A stretch of 8,632 bases of DNA, from the NCBI GenBank assembly GCA_035551935.1, contig DASZMJ010000096.1, forward strand, positions 1 to 8,632. Reading direction: 5' to 3'. Shown in pieces: positions 1-6,548 of the stretch. The position numbers were made by a program, and so were the translations under genes. Positions within the stretch are counted from its first letter, which is position 1. Each line of letters starts with the position of its first letter. The stretch comes from DASZMJ01 sp035551935 (GTDB taxonomy: Bacteria > Planctomycetota > Planctomycetia > Isosphaerales > Isosphaeraceae). The notes under the pieces were generated by a model, which did not search any database, was not told the DNA's origin, and worked only from the letters and a program-made list of their open reading frames with translations.

Positions 1-1254
1 GACGCGGCGGGGGATCGCGAGACGGACAAGCTCCATCGCCGGCGGCGACGACTCGCCGGTGTCGGGATCGACCTGGCCGAACATCACGCTGCCGACCTCG
101 ACGGCCCGGATGCCGGCCGCGCGGTAGAGGGCGCAGACGATCGCCTGGCCGGGGAACTGGGCGGGCGGGATGTGCGGGCAGAAGGCCGCGGCGTCGATGT
201 AGATCGCGTGCCCGCCCGGCGGCTCGACGATCGGCACGCCGACCGATTGGAGGTGCTCGCCGAGGTACTCGACGCTCCGGATGCGGTAGTGGAGGTAATC
301 CTCGTCGAGGACCTCGACGAACCCCTGCGCCATCGCCTCCAGGTCGCGGCCGGCGAGGCCGCCGTAGGTGACGAACCCCTCGGTCAAGATCAAGAGATTA
401 TTGGCCCGTTGGGCGAGCATGTGGTCGCGGATCAGCAGGACGCCGCCGATGTTGACCAGGCCGTCCTTCTTGGCGCTGATCGTCGCGCCGTCGGCCAGGT
501 CGAACATCTCGCGGGCGATCGCCTTCGGCGTGCGATCGGCGTGGCCGGGCTCGCGACGCTTGATCAAATAAGCGTTCTCCGCGAACCGGCAGGCGTCGAG
601 GAAGAGGGGGACGCCGTGGCGTTTGCAGACGTCCTTGACCGCGTGCAGGTTCGCGAGGCTGACGGGCTGGCCGCCGCCGCTGTTGTTGGTGACGGTGATC
701 ATGCAGACGGGGATGTTCGCCGCGCCGACGTCGCGTATCAAAGCGTCGAGGCGATCGACGTCGAGGTTCCCCTTGAACGGGTGCCGGCCGTGCGGGCGGG
801 TCCCCTCGGCGACGACGAGGTCGACGGCGCGGGCGCCGGAGTGCTCGATGTTGGCGCGGGTGGTGTCGAAGTGGTTGTTGCTCGGGATGACCTTGCCGGG
901 CCCGCCGATCAGCTCGAACAGGATGCGCTCGCTGGCCCGGCCCTGGTGCGTCGGCAGGATGTGCGGCATGCCGGTCAGGTCGCGGAGCACCGCCTCGAAC
1001 CGGTGCCAGCTCCGGGCGCCGGCGTACGACTCGTCGCCGCGGAGCATGCCCGCCCACTGCTCGCTGCTCATCGCCGAGGTGCCGCTGTCGGTCAACAGGT
1101 CGATGATGACGTCCTCGGCGCGGACCTGGAACAGGTTGAAGTGTGCCGATTTTAGGATATTCTCGCGCTCTTCCGACGTGGTGAGCCGGATCGGCTCGAC
1201 CATCTTGATCTTGAACGGCTCGATGATGACGCGGGGCTCGCGGTCCGTGGCCAT
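1..1254 (-). CDS. tnaA: Tryptophanase (PLP-dependent beta-eliminating lyase), C-terminus cut by window edge
   Basis: Cleaves L-tryptophan to indole, pyruvate and ammonia in the cytoplasm, using pyridoxal phosphate. The 418 residues seen (family length about 460-475) align along the tryptophanase/tyrosine phenol-lyase family: PTHQGR near 101, TNNSGGGQPVSLAN at 189-202, LDACRFAENAY at 219-229 and the PLP site SAKKDG, with K263 as the Schiff-base lysine. Two positions that separate the sister enzymes favour tryptophanase. D130 (HFDTT) matches E. coli Asp137, where tyrosine phenol-lyase has Thr124; V387 in VEVG stands where the phenol-lyase has Arg381 (MERG). Y77 matches catalytic Tyr74. The flank of the active lysine (LVNIGG) is more phenol-lyase-like. 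The third specificity position (E. coli His463) lies off the window. The start is supported by GGAG about 7 bases upstream and by family alignment. It follows the baeRF gene after 74 bases, probably in the same operon. Confidence 0.92.
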   Translation of the reverse strand, partial: MATDREPRVIIEPFKIKMVEPIRLTTSEERENILKSAHFNLFQVRAEDVIIDLLTDSGTSAMSSEQWAGMLRGDESYAGARSWHRFEAVLRDLTGMPHILPTHQGRASERILFELIGGPGKVIPSNNHFDTTRANIEHSGARAVDLVVAEGTRPHGRHPFKGNLDVDRLDALIRDVGAANIPVCMITVTNNSGGGQPVSLANLHAVKDVCKRHGVPLFLDACRFAENAYLIKRREPGHADRTPKAIAREMFDLADGATISAKKDGLVNIGGVLLIRDHMLAQRANNLLILTEGFVTYGGLAGRDLEAMAQGFVEVLDEDYLHYRIRSVEYLGEHLQSVGVPIVEPPGGHAIYIDAAAFCPHIPPAQFPGQAIVCALYRAAGIRAVEVGSVMFGQVDPDTGESSPPAMELVRLAIPRRV

Positions 1255-1328
1255 GCACAGGCTCCGGCGGGGTCGATCGGTCGGGGCGTCCCCGATCGTA
1301 CCGCCCTCCCGAGGCCCCGGCCACAACG

Positions 1329-2546
1329 TCACCCCTCAGCATGCCCTGCCCGCTCGGGGCCGGCGGCGGCGACGGTGCCCGGGGCCCAGTTCGCCCCGGC
1401 GCGGAGGAAGGCCGCGACGCCGCCGGCCGAGGCGACCGGGTCGGCGTCGGCGCCAGGTTGGTAGAGGTGGAGGGGCACGCGCTGCCTCAAGGCGCGGCCG
1501 AGGATGTCCTGCACGGCGTTGACGGTCCGGCAACGGCCGCCGCAGTAGACGCAGGTGGCGACCGGGGCGCCGAAGCCGTAGCCGCACTCGCGGCAGGCCG
1601 CGCCGGGGATCGACCGGGAGCGGCCGACGATCACCGAGGTCGCGCGGCCTTGCTGGAGCGCGTCGAGGACGTCGGTCGGCCCCTCGGCGAGCAGGTGGCC
1701 CTCCTTGCGGCGCTGGGCCAGCTCGTGCGCGACCGCCGCGTCGCGGCCGGCGTGCCACCGCTCGACGACGCGGGCGACCTCGGCGGCCACCTCGTCGGCC
1801 GAGACGACCGTCGCGTGCGGCTCGGCCTCGATCATCGCCGCGGCAGGCTCCTTGGGCAGGAGCCGACGCATGGCGCCTCGGATGAACGACCGGCCGATGA
1901 CGATCAGGCCCTGGAAGTCTCCCTGCGCCCAGTGATTGGCGACCGCCTCGGCGACCCCCTTGAGGTACTGGTCGTCCTCGGCGCCGCGGAGGAACTCGTG
2001 GAAGGCCTGGTCGAACCGCTTCTTGTAGTTGAACCGCGGCTTGTCGCGCTGGAGGTCCATGTGGACGTCCGGCCGCTCGAGGTCCTCGACCTCATCGAGC
2101 CCGCCGTGACGTGCCTCGTAGATATGGGCATGATTCGAATCGATCAGGGCGACGAGGTACGCCGGCTCGCCGTGCCAGCGCTCCAGGAGCGGGAGCAGGA
2201 ACGGTTCCTCGTCGATGACCAGGCGGTTCTCGACCGGGAAGTCAAGCGCGATCGCGTGCCGCATCCCCCGCGGGGCCGAGGCGAAGACGGCCACCCCTCG
2301 CGCCGAGGGCGGCACCTGCTCGGCCACGGCCGCGCGGATCGCCTCGACGTTGGCGTCGAGCACCTTGCGCGCCTCGGTCGCCGACAAGGCCGCGCCGGCC
2401 TGGCGGGCCTCGTTGCGCAGCTCCCGCTCGAAGGAGTCGCGGAACCCGTCCTTGACCCGGAGGTCGGCGAAGGCGCTCACCACATAATCCCGCTCATCCG
2501 GAGAATTGAGGAGAATCTCGATATTTCCGCGCGTCATTATCATCAT
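1329..2546 (-). CDS. baeRF-type (bacterial eRF1-like) protein with C-terminal zinc ribbon
   Basis: A 405-residue protein resembling the bacterial archaeo-eukaryotic release factor (baeRF) families, which share the eRF1/Pelota/Vms1 fold and are thought to act on ribosomes or peptidyl-tRNA. An N-terminal region (about 1-125) leads to a middle domain with YLVALIDSNHAHIYE (130-144) and GLIVIGRSFIRGAMRRLLP (213-231), typical of the family. There is no GGQ, so hydrolysis in the eRF1 manner cannot be assumed. The C-terminal domain holds a zinc-ribbon-like pair, C318-x2-C321 and C332-x2-C335, plus C339, recalling archaeal aRF1 domain 3, and ends in a GVAAFLRAGANW segment. The start is the first of two tandem ATGs (2546), six bases after GGGGAGG. 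The open frame runs further upstream but without support. Its ATG overlaps the stop of the MFS small subunit (ATGA), implying coupled translation. Exact subfamily and function are inferred. Confidence 0.82.
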   Translation of the reverse strand: MMIMTRGNIEILLNSPDERDYVVSAFADLRVKDGFRDSFERELRNEARQAGAALSATEARKVLDANVEAIRAAVAEQVPPSARGVAVFASAPRGMRHAIALDFPVENRLVIDEEPFLLPLLERWHGEPAYLVALIDSNHAHIYEARHGGLDEVEDLERPDVHMDLQRDKPRFNYKKRFDQAFHEFLRGAEDDQYLKGVAEAVANHWAQGDFQGLIVIGRSFIRGAMRRLLPKEPAAAMIEAEPHATVVSADEVAAEVARVVERWHAGRDAAVAHELAQRRKEGHLLAEGPTDVLDALQQGRATSVIVGRSRSIPGAACRECGYGFGAPVATCVYCGGRCRTVNAVQDILGRALRQRVPLHLYQPGADADPVASAGGVAAFLRAGANWAPGTVAAAGPERAGHAEG

Positions 2547-2785
2547 GCGTCGCCTCCCCGGTTCGCGTGGCCTCTCGGCCGTGTCCGATCCCGGGTATTT
2601 TGACGCAAGATCGGTGCCACCGCCCCCGGGCGCCGGGCGGGGAGGGCCTTCGAGGCCGCGGGCGGCCGGAACAGGGGCCGCGACTTGTCCACGCTCTGCA
2701 CGACCCCCCAACCCAATGGGATCAGCACGACGACCCAGGCCGCCGCGACCAGGAACGGCGAGGTCTTCTTCTCGGTCGGCATCAT
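2543..2785 (-). CDS. MFS transporter small subunit (single-helix partner of the OFA carrier)
   Basis: An 80-residue protein with one predicted membrane helix (about 11-31) containing AAAWVVVLIPLGWGVVQSV, followed by KSRPLF. This W...PLGWGV...S..LF pattern is that of the small proteins encoded directly downstream of OFA-type (oxalate/formate antiporter-like) MFS genes and annotated as MFS transporter small subunit. The role is presumably to stabilise or modulate the carrier in the inner membrane; this rests on family context, not on a known mechanism. The Arg/Pro-rich tail after residue 40 is longer than the core and looks unstructured. The start ATG at 2785 overlaps the carrier stop (ATGA), and its own stop overlaps the next start in the same way, so three genes are chained by four-base overlaps. 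A second ATG follows directly, so the start could be one codon later. Confidence 0.78.
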   Translation of the reverse strand: MMPTEKKTSPFLVAAAWVVVLIPLGWGVVQSVDKSRPLFRPPAASKALPARRPGAVAPILRQNTRDRTRPRGHANRGGDA

Positions 2786-4161
2786 GGGCTCGTGCCCGCC
2801 CGGGCCGGGGTGGGGGCCTCGTCGTCGTGGAACCGCGGGTGGACCGGGCGGACCAGCAGGTTGCAGGCCAGGCCGACCAGCAGGAGGCCGGCCATCAGGT
2901 ACATCGTCGCGTTGTACGCCTCGGCCTGCGCCACGCCGTGTTCGATCCGATAAGTTGAGATATAATTGACCAACTGCGGACCCAGCACGGCGGCCATCGA
3001 CCACGCGGTGATGAGGCGGCCGTGGATGGCGCCGAGGTGGAGCGTGCCGAAAAGGTCGCGGAGGTAGGCGGGGATCGTCGCGAACGCGCCGCCGTACATC
3101 GAGATGATCAGGGCCGTCAGGAGGACGAAGAAGGGGACGCTGTGGGACCGCTGCGCCGTCGGGACGAGGGCATACAGCGCGGCCCCGAGCAGGAAGTAGA
3201 CGCAATAGATCGCCTTGCGGCCCGTCAGGTCCGACGCCGACGACCAGAGGAAGCGGCCGGCCATGTTCGACAGGCTGAGCAGGCCCGCGAACCCGCCGCC
3301 GACCGCCGCGGGCACCCCGAACATGTCCTGGCAGATCAACGACGCCTGCCCCAAAATGCCGATCCCGGCCGTCACGTTCAGGCAGAGGACCGCCCAGAGG
3401 AGCCAGAACTGCGGCGTCCTCCAGGCGACGTCCACGGGGACATGGGCTTTGGTGACGAGCCGCCTCGGCGACTCGGGCGGGACGTAGCCCTCCGGCCGCC
3501 AGCCCGTCGCGGGCACGCGGATGGTGAACGCGCCGAACATCATGAAGGCGAAGTACGCGGCGCCCAAGGCCACGAACGCCTCCTCCACCCCGACCGAGGT
3601 CGCCGTCCGGAAGCGGTCCATCAGCTCGACCCCGAGCGGCGCGCCGATGAGGGCGCCGCCGCCGAAGCCCATGATCGCCAGGCCCGTCGCCATCCCCGGC
3701 CGGTCGGGGAACCACCGCACCAGCGTCGCCACCGGCGCGATGTAGCCGAGCCCCAGGCCGATCCCCCCGATCACGCCGTAACCGAGATAGATCAGCCAGA
3801 TGTTGTGCCACGCGACGCCCACGCTCGACAGCCAGAGGCCGCCGCAGAAGCAAAGGGCGCCGGCGACGATCGTCTTCCTCGGGCCGACCCGCTCGACCCA
3901 GCGGCCGAGCGTCGCCGCCGAGAGGCCGAGCATGATCAGGGCGATCGAGTAGATCCAGCCGAGCTCGGGGATGGTCCAGTCCCGCCCCAGGATCGACCGG
4001 GTGACGCCGACGACGCGGGTCAACGGGCCGTTGAAGACGCTGAAGCCGTAGATCTCGCCGATGCAGAGGTGCACGGCCATCGCCGCGGGCGGGATCAGCC
4101 AGCGGTTGAAGCCCGGCGGTGCGACGGTCCGCTCCCGGTCGAGGAGGCTGAGGAAGGGCAT
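2782..4161 (-). CDS. OFA-family major facilitator superfamily transporter
   Basis: A 459-residue inner-membrane secondary carrier of the usual MFS size, with about 12 hydrophobic segments in two halves. Visible landmarks are an MFS loop-2/3 motif (GRWVERVGPRKT, 86-97), a Gly-rich segment IGGIGLGLGYIAP (131-143), WFPDRPGMATGLAIMGFGGGA (150-170), the second-half motif SDLTGRK (310-316), and the segment 375-394 with GAIHGRLITAWSMAAVLGP, characteristic of the oxalate/formate antiporter (OFA) family. OFA members carry oxalate, formate, lactate, pyruvate or similar small acids; the substrate here cannot be read from sequence. Being upstream of tryptophanase, pyruvate or an amino acid is a guess. 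No strong SD precedes the ATG (GGA lies about 10 bases upstream), and a long inverted repeat ends four bases before the start. It leads a tight operon with the small subunit and baeRF gene. Confidence 0.9.
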   Translation of the reverse strand: MPFLSLLDRERTVAPPGFNRWLIPPAAMAVHLCIGEIYGFSVFNGPLTRVVGVTRSILGRDWTIPELGWIYSIALIMLGLSAATLGRWVERVGPRKTIVAGALCFCGGLWLSSVGVAWHNIWLIYLGYGVIGGIGLGLGYIAPVATLVRWFPDRPGMATGLAIMGFGGGALIGAPLGVELMDRFRTATSVGVEEAFVALGAAYFAFMMFGAFTIRVPATGWRPEGYVPPESPRRLVTKAHVPVDVAWRTPQFWLLWAVLCLNVTAGIGILGQASLICQDMFGVPAAVGGGFAGLLSLSNMAGRFLWSSASDLTGRKAIYCVYFLLGAALYALVPTAQRSHSVPFFVLLTALIISMYGGAFATIPAYLRDLFGTLHLGAIHGRLITAWSMAAVLGPQLVNYISTYRIEHGVAQAEAYNATMYLMAGLLLVGLACNLLVRPVHPRFHDDEAPTPARAGTSP

Positions 4162-4165
4162 AAGC

Positions 4166-4230
4166 GGTCCGGACGAGGGCGGGGACTGGCTCCGAGTCTT
4201 CGAGGTGCCTGTCCCCGTCGTGTCCGGACC
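4166..4230 (-). promoter_or_regulatory. Long imperfect hairpin in the leader of the transporter operon
   Basis: GGTCCGGAC (4166-4174) pairs perfectly with GTCCGGACC (4222-4230), and inside it GGGGAC (4181-4186) pairs with GTCCCC (4211-4216). The apical part (CTCCGA against TCGAGG around 4190-4205) can extend the stem with one mismatch. On the minus-strand transcript the structure ends four bases before the transporter ATG, so it would occupy the ribosome-binding region. It has no U-run, so it is not a standard terminator. A translational control role is inference; the GTCCGGAC arms are themselves palindromic and could instead be a protein-binding pair. Confidence 0.45.
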
Positions 4231-4319
4231 TCTCGGTCTCGTGCGCGGGGAGCCGACCGTTGCGGACCCCCACGCCGTCGGGCTACTCTCTGGGACGGCC
4301 TGGCGACCGGGGGGTCGAT

Positions 4320-4361
4320 TGGAGACGACGGGGGTCGAACCCGCAACCTCCGCCTTGCAAA
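4320..4361 (-). other. tRNA-Ala(UGC) 3'-half fragment, probable attachment site of an integrated element
   Basis: On the minus strand this is a faultless tRNA 3' half, positions 32-73: loop TTTGCAA with anticodon TGC at 4359-4357, anticodon-stem 3' strand GGCGG, variable loop AGGTT, T-stem GCGGG/CCCGT, T-loop TTCGACC, acceptor 3' strand CGTCTCC and discriminator A73 (4320). T70 (4323) would form the G3:U70 pair that marks tRNA-Ala. No CCA is encoded. Just before position 32 the sequence diverges: no CCGCC stem partner, D-arm or GGAGACG 5' acceptor is found in the next few hundred bases. Such exact 3' halves arise when a tyrosine integrase recombines at the anticodon loop of a tRNA gene. Orientation places the element to the right. 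Confidence 0.82.
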
Positions 4362-4765
4362 TACCGGCCGGGGCGTCGCCGAAAGCGCCGCGAAACCCTT
4401 GGAGGCGCGCATCTTACGCGATCCCGCCGCCGTCGCAAGCCCTCTCGTGCCGTCGCGAAGAAATGCGGGAAATCGCGGTATCGCGGCTCGCGATCCGGTA
4501 CGAATCCGGTAGTCGGCCGGTAGTGTCGGCGAATCGGGCCAGGGGACCGATCTAGGCCCGATCGTCCGGAGTCCCCGCCGATAATATCGTGGTCGGGCGC
4601 ACGTTTTGCTGACAAGAATCCTCGGCCTCTTCTCTGTTCCGGCGCCGGCGGCTCATCTCTCGGGGTGGGCCGTCGGCGTCTGATGGGCCGGCCGATCCCG
4701 CGCCCACCGAACCGCGGGGGAGGCCTGGCCCGTGGCGCCGCCGCGGATCGAAGGCCGACGAGCCC
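4362..4765. other. Gene-free stretch inside the island end
   Basis: About 400 bases between the tRNA fragment and the first island gene. I see no convincing coding frame with an SD site; open frames here are low-complexity Arg/Pro-rich or antisense to the tRNA fragment. The stretch contains three CCGGTA hexamers starting at 4495, 4506 and 4517, an exact 11-base spacing, and a CCGGCGCCGG palindrome near 4641. The first might be an operator with helical-turn spacing. Nothing else stands out. Confidence 0.5.
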
Positions 4766-5104
4766 CTAACTTCGGCCGAACCGGCGGCGTGGGCGCGACA
4801 CGCGATCGAGCCGCCAGGCGACCGCGCCACGCCGCCGCCACGGGGCCTTCGGCGCCGGGCGTCGGGCCAGGCCGAGCCAGTAGGCCGTCGTCGCCCCCAC
4901 AAGGACGAAGGTGCCGGCGGGGCCGGAGCGGATCGCCAGCGTGCCGGCCTCGACGCCGGCGCGGAGGAAGTGGCCGAACTCGCCGACGGCGCAACCCAGC
5001 GCCTCGGCCAAGTCGCCGAACTCCACGGCGTGGAGCCGGCCCCGGGACGACTCGAACGATCGCTTCACGGAGGAGGTCGTGGCGGGGCCTGCCGTCGTGG
5101 GCAT
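4766..5104 (-). CDS. Small basic-tailed hypothetical protein, possible winged-helix core
   Basis: A 112-residue protein not recognised by name. The start at 5104 is chosen because AAGGA lies seven bases upstream; an earlier in-frame start (5173) has no such site. Residues about 20-70 look like a compact alpha/beta domain: a strand-like GRLHAVEFG, helices DLAEALGCAVGEFGHFLRAG, and a hairpin TLAIRSGPAGTFVLVG. The helix-helix-beta-hairpin order would suit a winged-helix fold, but this is only a shape argument. The tail (81-112) is rich in Arg and Pro and may bind nucleic acid. It is the last of five same-strand small genes and lies closest to the presumed attachment site, 72 bases after the Cys-rich gene. 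The gap holds a pair of GGCGCC palindromes. Confidence 0.6.
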   Translation of the reverse strand: MPTTAGPATTSSVKRSFESSRGRLHAVEFGDLAEALGCAVGEFGHFLRAGVEAGTLAIRSGPAGTFVLVGATTAYWLGLARRPAPKAPWRRRGAVAWRLDRVSRPRRRFGRS

Positions 5105-5176
5105 GGTGCGGTCCTTGCGCTCGGGGTCGTCCGCGAGTCGGGCGCCGCGGCGGGCGCCGGTCCATCCGCCCACATC

Positions 5177-5833
5177 CTAAGACCCGGAGGGATCGGACGC
5201 AATCGCCGGGTCGGTGAGCCGACCCCGCCGACGCATGGCCAGCTCGCCGAGCGTCTGGCCGCAGCCGGCGCAAGCAACCCGGACGACCCCCGTGCCGCGG
5301 GCGTAGGTCAGCAGGACTTCGTCGGGGCCGAACCCGAGGCCGCAATCGGGGTGGCGAGCGAGCGGCACGACCTCCCGGCGGGAGTCGACCTCGAGTTGGG
5401 CGAACGGCCGGGCGCACTCGGCGCAGGCGGCGACGACGCGGCCGGGCGCACGCACGCGGCAGGTCGACGGCGCGCCCGGGTGGCAGCGCCCGGAGAGCGT
5501 GATGGGCTGGCCGTCCGAGCCGGGAGCGTCCGGGGCGCCGCAGTCGGCCGCCAGGGCGTCGAGGTCGTCGCGGTCGAAGGTCTCGGGCATGGGAGGATGC
5601 CCTGGTCCCCGGGGGTATCCGGCCGACGCCATGAAAACGGCGCGCCGGCGACGCAACCCTAGGATCGGCGGCGGCCATCGCCGCGGGCCGCGGGCGCGAC
5701 CGACCTCCCGGAAGAGGCGGGCGATGGCCCGCTCGGCGTCCCCGGCGGGTCCCCGGGCCGGGGCCGGGTCCGGCCGGCCATGCAGGCCCTCGCGCCCCGA
5801 GGCGTGGCACCGCGGCTGCCGCTCGTCGGCCAT
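5177..5833 (-). CDS. Cys-rich protein with two CxxC zinc-knuckle-like pairs, unknown function
   Basis: A 218-residue product if started at 5833, where GGGAGG lies eight bases upstream. An internal ATG at 5590 would give a 137-residue protein lacking the Arg/Pro-rich N-terminus, but with only a weak AGGG ahead of it. Codon use favours coding from 5833 for the first 45 or so codons and is less clear at about 5600-5690, so the longer form is preferred but not certain. The C-terminal part has C117-H118 and C125, CAEC at 137-140, C164 and CAGC at 188-191, a likely pair of zinc ribbons or knuckles: short treble-clef-like modules separated by an acidic, hydrophobic stretch. No catalytic motif is seen. 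It may be a nucleic-acid or protein adaptor. It is part of the minus-strand small-gene row, though 237 bases and a strong hairpin separate it from the gene upstream. Confidence 0.62.
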   Translation of the reverse strand: MADERQPRCHASGREGLHGRPDPAPARGPAGDAERAIARLFREVGRARGPRRWPPPILGLRRRRAVFMASAGYPRGPGHPPMPETFDRDDLDALAADCGAPDAPGSDGQPITLSGRCHPGAPSTCRVRAPGRVVAACAECARPFAQLEVDSRREVVPLARHPDCGLGFGPDEVLLTYARGTGVVRVACAGCGQTLGELAMRRRGRLTDPAIASDPSGS

Positions 5834-5974
5834 GGAGCAATCCTCCCAAATATGTAGCAATTGGCCCCATGCCATATGTGCGAATCGCGGGCCGGACCAA
5901 GGCCGACGCCGCCGGTGGCCGGCCGGCCGCGGGCTGGCGCCGACGAGGCCGCGGGTCCGCTGCCAAGCCGGCGG

Positions 5975-6011
5975 GCCGGGCCGGGGGTATAGATCCGCCC
6001 CCCGGCCCGGC
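5975..6011 (-). terminator. Strong GC-rich hairpin after the 129-residue gene
   Basis: A perfect 13-base inverted repeat, GCCGGGCCGGGGG (5975-5987) against CCCCCGGCCCGGC (5999-6011), with an 11-base loop. It can extend outward by a further CCGGC pairing over a bulge. It lies about 60 bases after the stop of the 6071-6460 gene and before the next gene's promoter or SD region. It has no T-run, so it would act as a U-less terminator, RNA 3' stabiliser or processing barrier rather than a classic intrinsic terminator. Confidence 0.45.
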
Positions 6012-6070
6012 GCCGGCGATCGATGCGACCGGGTTGTCAAAAGAGCGATGGCCTGCGGGCGGCCGGGCCG

Positions 6071-6460
6071 TCAGTTGGCCTCGGCCGGGTCGCGGTCCAG
6101 GTCGACGACGTCGCTCAGGCGAACGGCGAGGATCTCGCCGCTGTCGACGTGCTCGACGAGCAGGATGTCGTGCTCGCGGCTCCAGGCCGACCGGCAGAGC
6201 AGGTCCTCGGGGTAGCGGCCCCGCAGGCCCTCGCTGACCGGGCCCATGGCGGCGCCGACGGCGTCGCTCGCCCGGAAGAAGGCGTGGTCGGTGGGGCCGG
6301 TGATGGCGTCCGCCGCGGCCTGGTTCGCCACCCGGCCGGCCTTGGACTCGGCGTCGAGGCGGCGGTGGCCGGCCATGAAGGCGGCGGCGGCTCTGAGGTA
6401 GCGGCGGGCCACGCCGTTGGCGCGGGCGCGGGGCTTCCCGGTGCGGGTCGACTCGGACAT
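6071..6460 (-). CDS. Hypothetical protein, 129 residues
   Basis: Not recognised. The start at 6460 is backed by AGGAGG six bases upstream, the best SD site in the window. The first half (10-65) is basic and helical (GVARRYLRAAAAFMAGHRRL, then DAESKAGRVANQAAADAI). The second half is mixed and ends in a beta-rich segment, REHDILLVEHVDSGEILAVRLSDVVDLD (94-121), which looks like a small barrel or SH3-like fold; this is inference from strand pattern. One cysteine (C88), no membrane segment, no signal peptide. It sits third in the five-gene minus-strand row, 88 bases after the SWIM gene, with a GC-rich hairpin in that gap and a stronger one after its stop. Confidence 0.68.
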   Translation of the reverse strand: MSESTRTGKPRARANGVARRYLRAAAAFMAGHRRLDAESKAGRVANQAAADAITGPTDHAFFRASDAVGAAMGPVSEGLRGRYPEDLLCRSAWSREHDILLVEHVDSGEILAVRLSDVVDLDRDPAEAN

Positions 6461-6502
6461 GATGGACCTCCTGGATCGGATCGGATGGACGCGGGATGAT
6501 GC

Positions 6503-6529
6503 CGGGGGCGCGCACGTCGCCCGCCCCCG
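6503..6529 (-). terminator. GC-rich hairpin between the SWIM gene and the next gene
   Basis: CGGGGGCG (6503-6510) pairs with CGCCCCCG (6522-6529) over an 11-base loop. It begins about 20 bases after the SWIM gene stop and lies 43 bases before the next ATG. There is no T-run. It may attenuate or stabilise rather than end transcription, since the next gene has its own strong SD but no obvious promoter. Confidence 0.4.
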
Positions 6530-6548
6530 CGGTTCGTTGCCTCGGGGC

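Noticed and set aside
1281..1295. Small hairpin TCGGGG/CCCCGA between the baeRF gene and tryptophanase as a terminator
   Set aside because: Six-base stem, three-base loop and no T-run; too weak to separate the two genes.
4320..4400. A complete tRNA gene, or one with an intron
   Set aside because: No 5' acceptor strand, D-arm or partner for the GGCGG anticodon stem is found nearby, and no intron hallmarks are visible.
172..4512. Long plus-strand open frames at 172-1155, 1341-2603 and 3022-4512
   Set aside because: Mirror frames of the tryptophanase, baeRF and MFS genes, with no family resemblance and no SD support.
4260..4523. Plus-strand open frames whose translation contains RRRGSNPQPPPCK or TTGVEPATSAL
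   Set aside because: These peptides are the antisense reading of the tRNA-Ala T-arm and anticodon arm, a familiar false protein. The match ends where the tRNA fragment ends.
4552..4902. Minus-strand 116-residue open frame
   Set aside because: Arg/Gly-rich with no SD and overlapping a better-supported gene.
4970..5662. Plus-strand 230-residue open frame
   Set aside because: Antisense to two minus-strand genes with SD sites; composition is that of a shadow frame.
6035..6040. A perfect TTGACA on the minus strand as a -35 box
   Set aside because: No -10-like sequence 16-18 bases downstream, only GC-rich DNA.
4653..6515. A 620-residue minus-strand open frame
   Set aside because: Low-complexity Arg/Pro/Gly-rich product covering three better genes with SD sites; a by-product of few stop codons in very GC-rich DNA.
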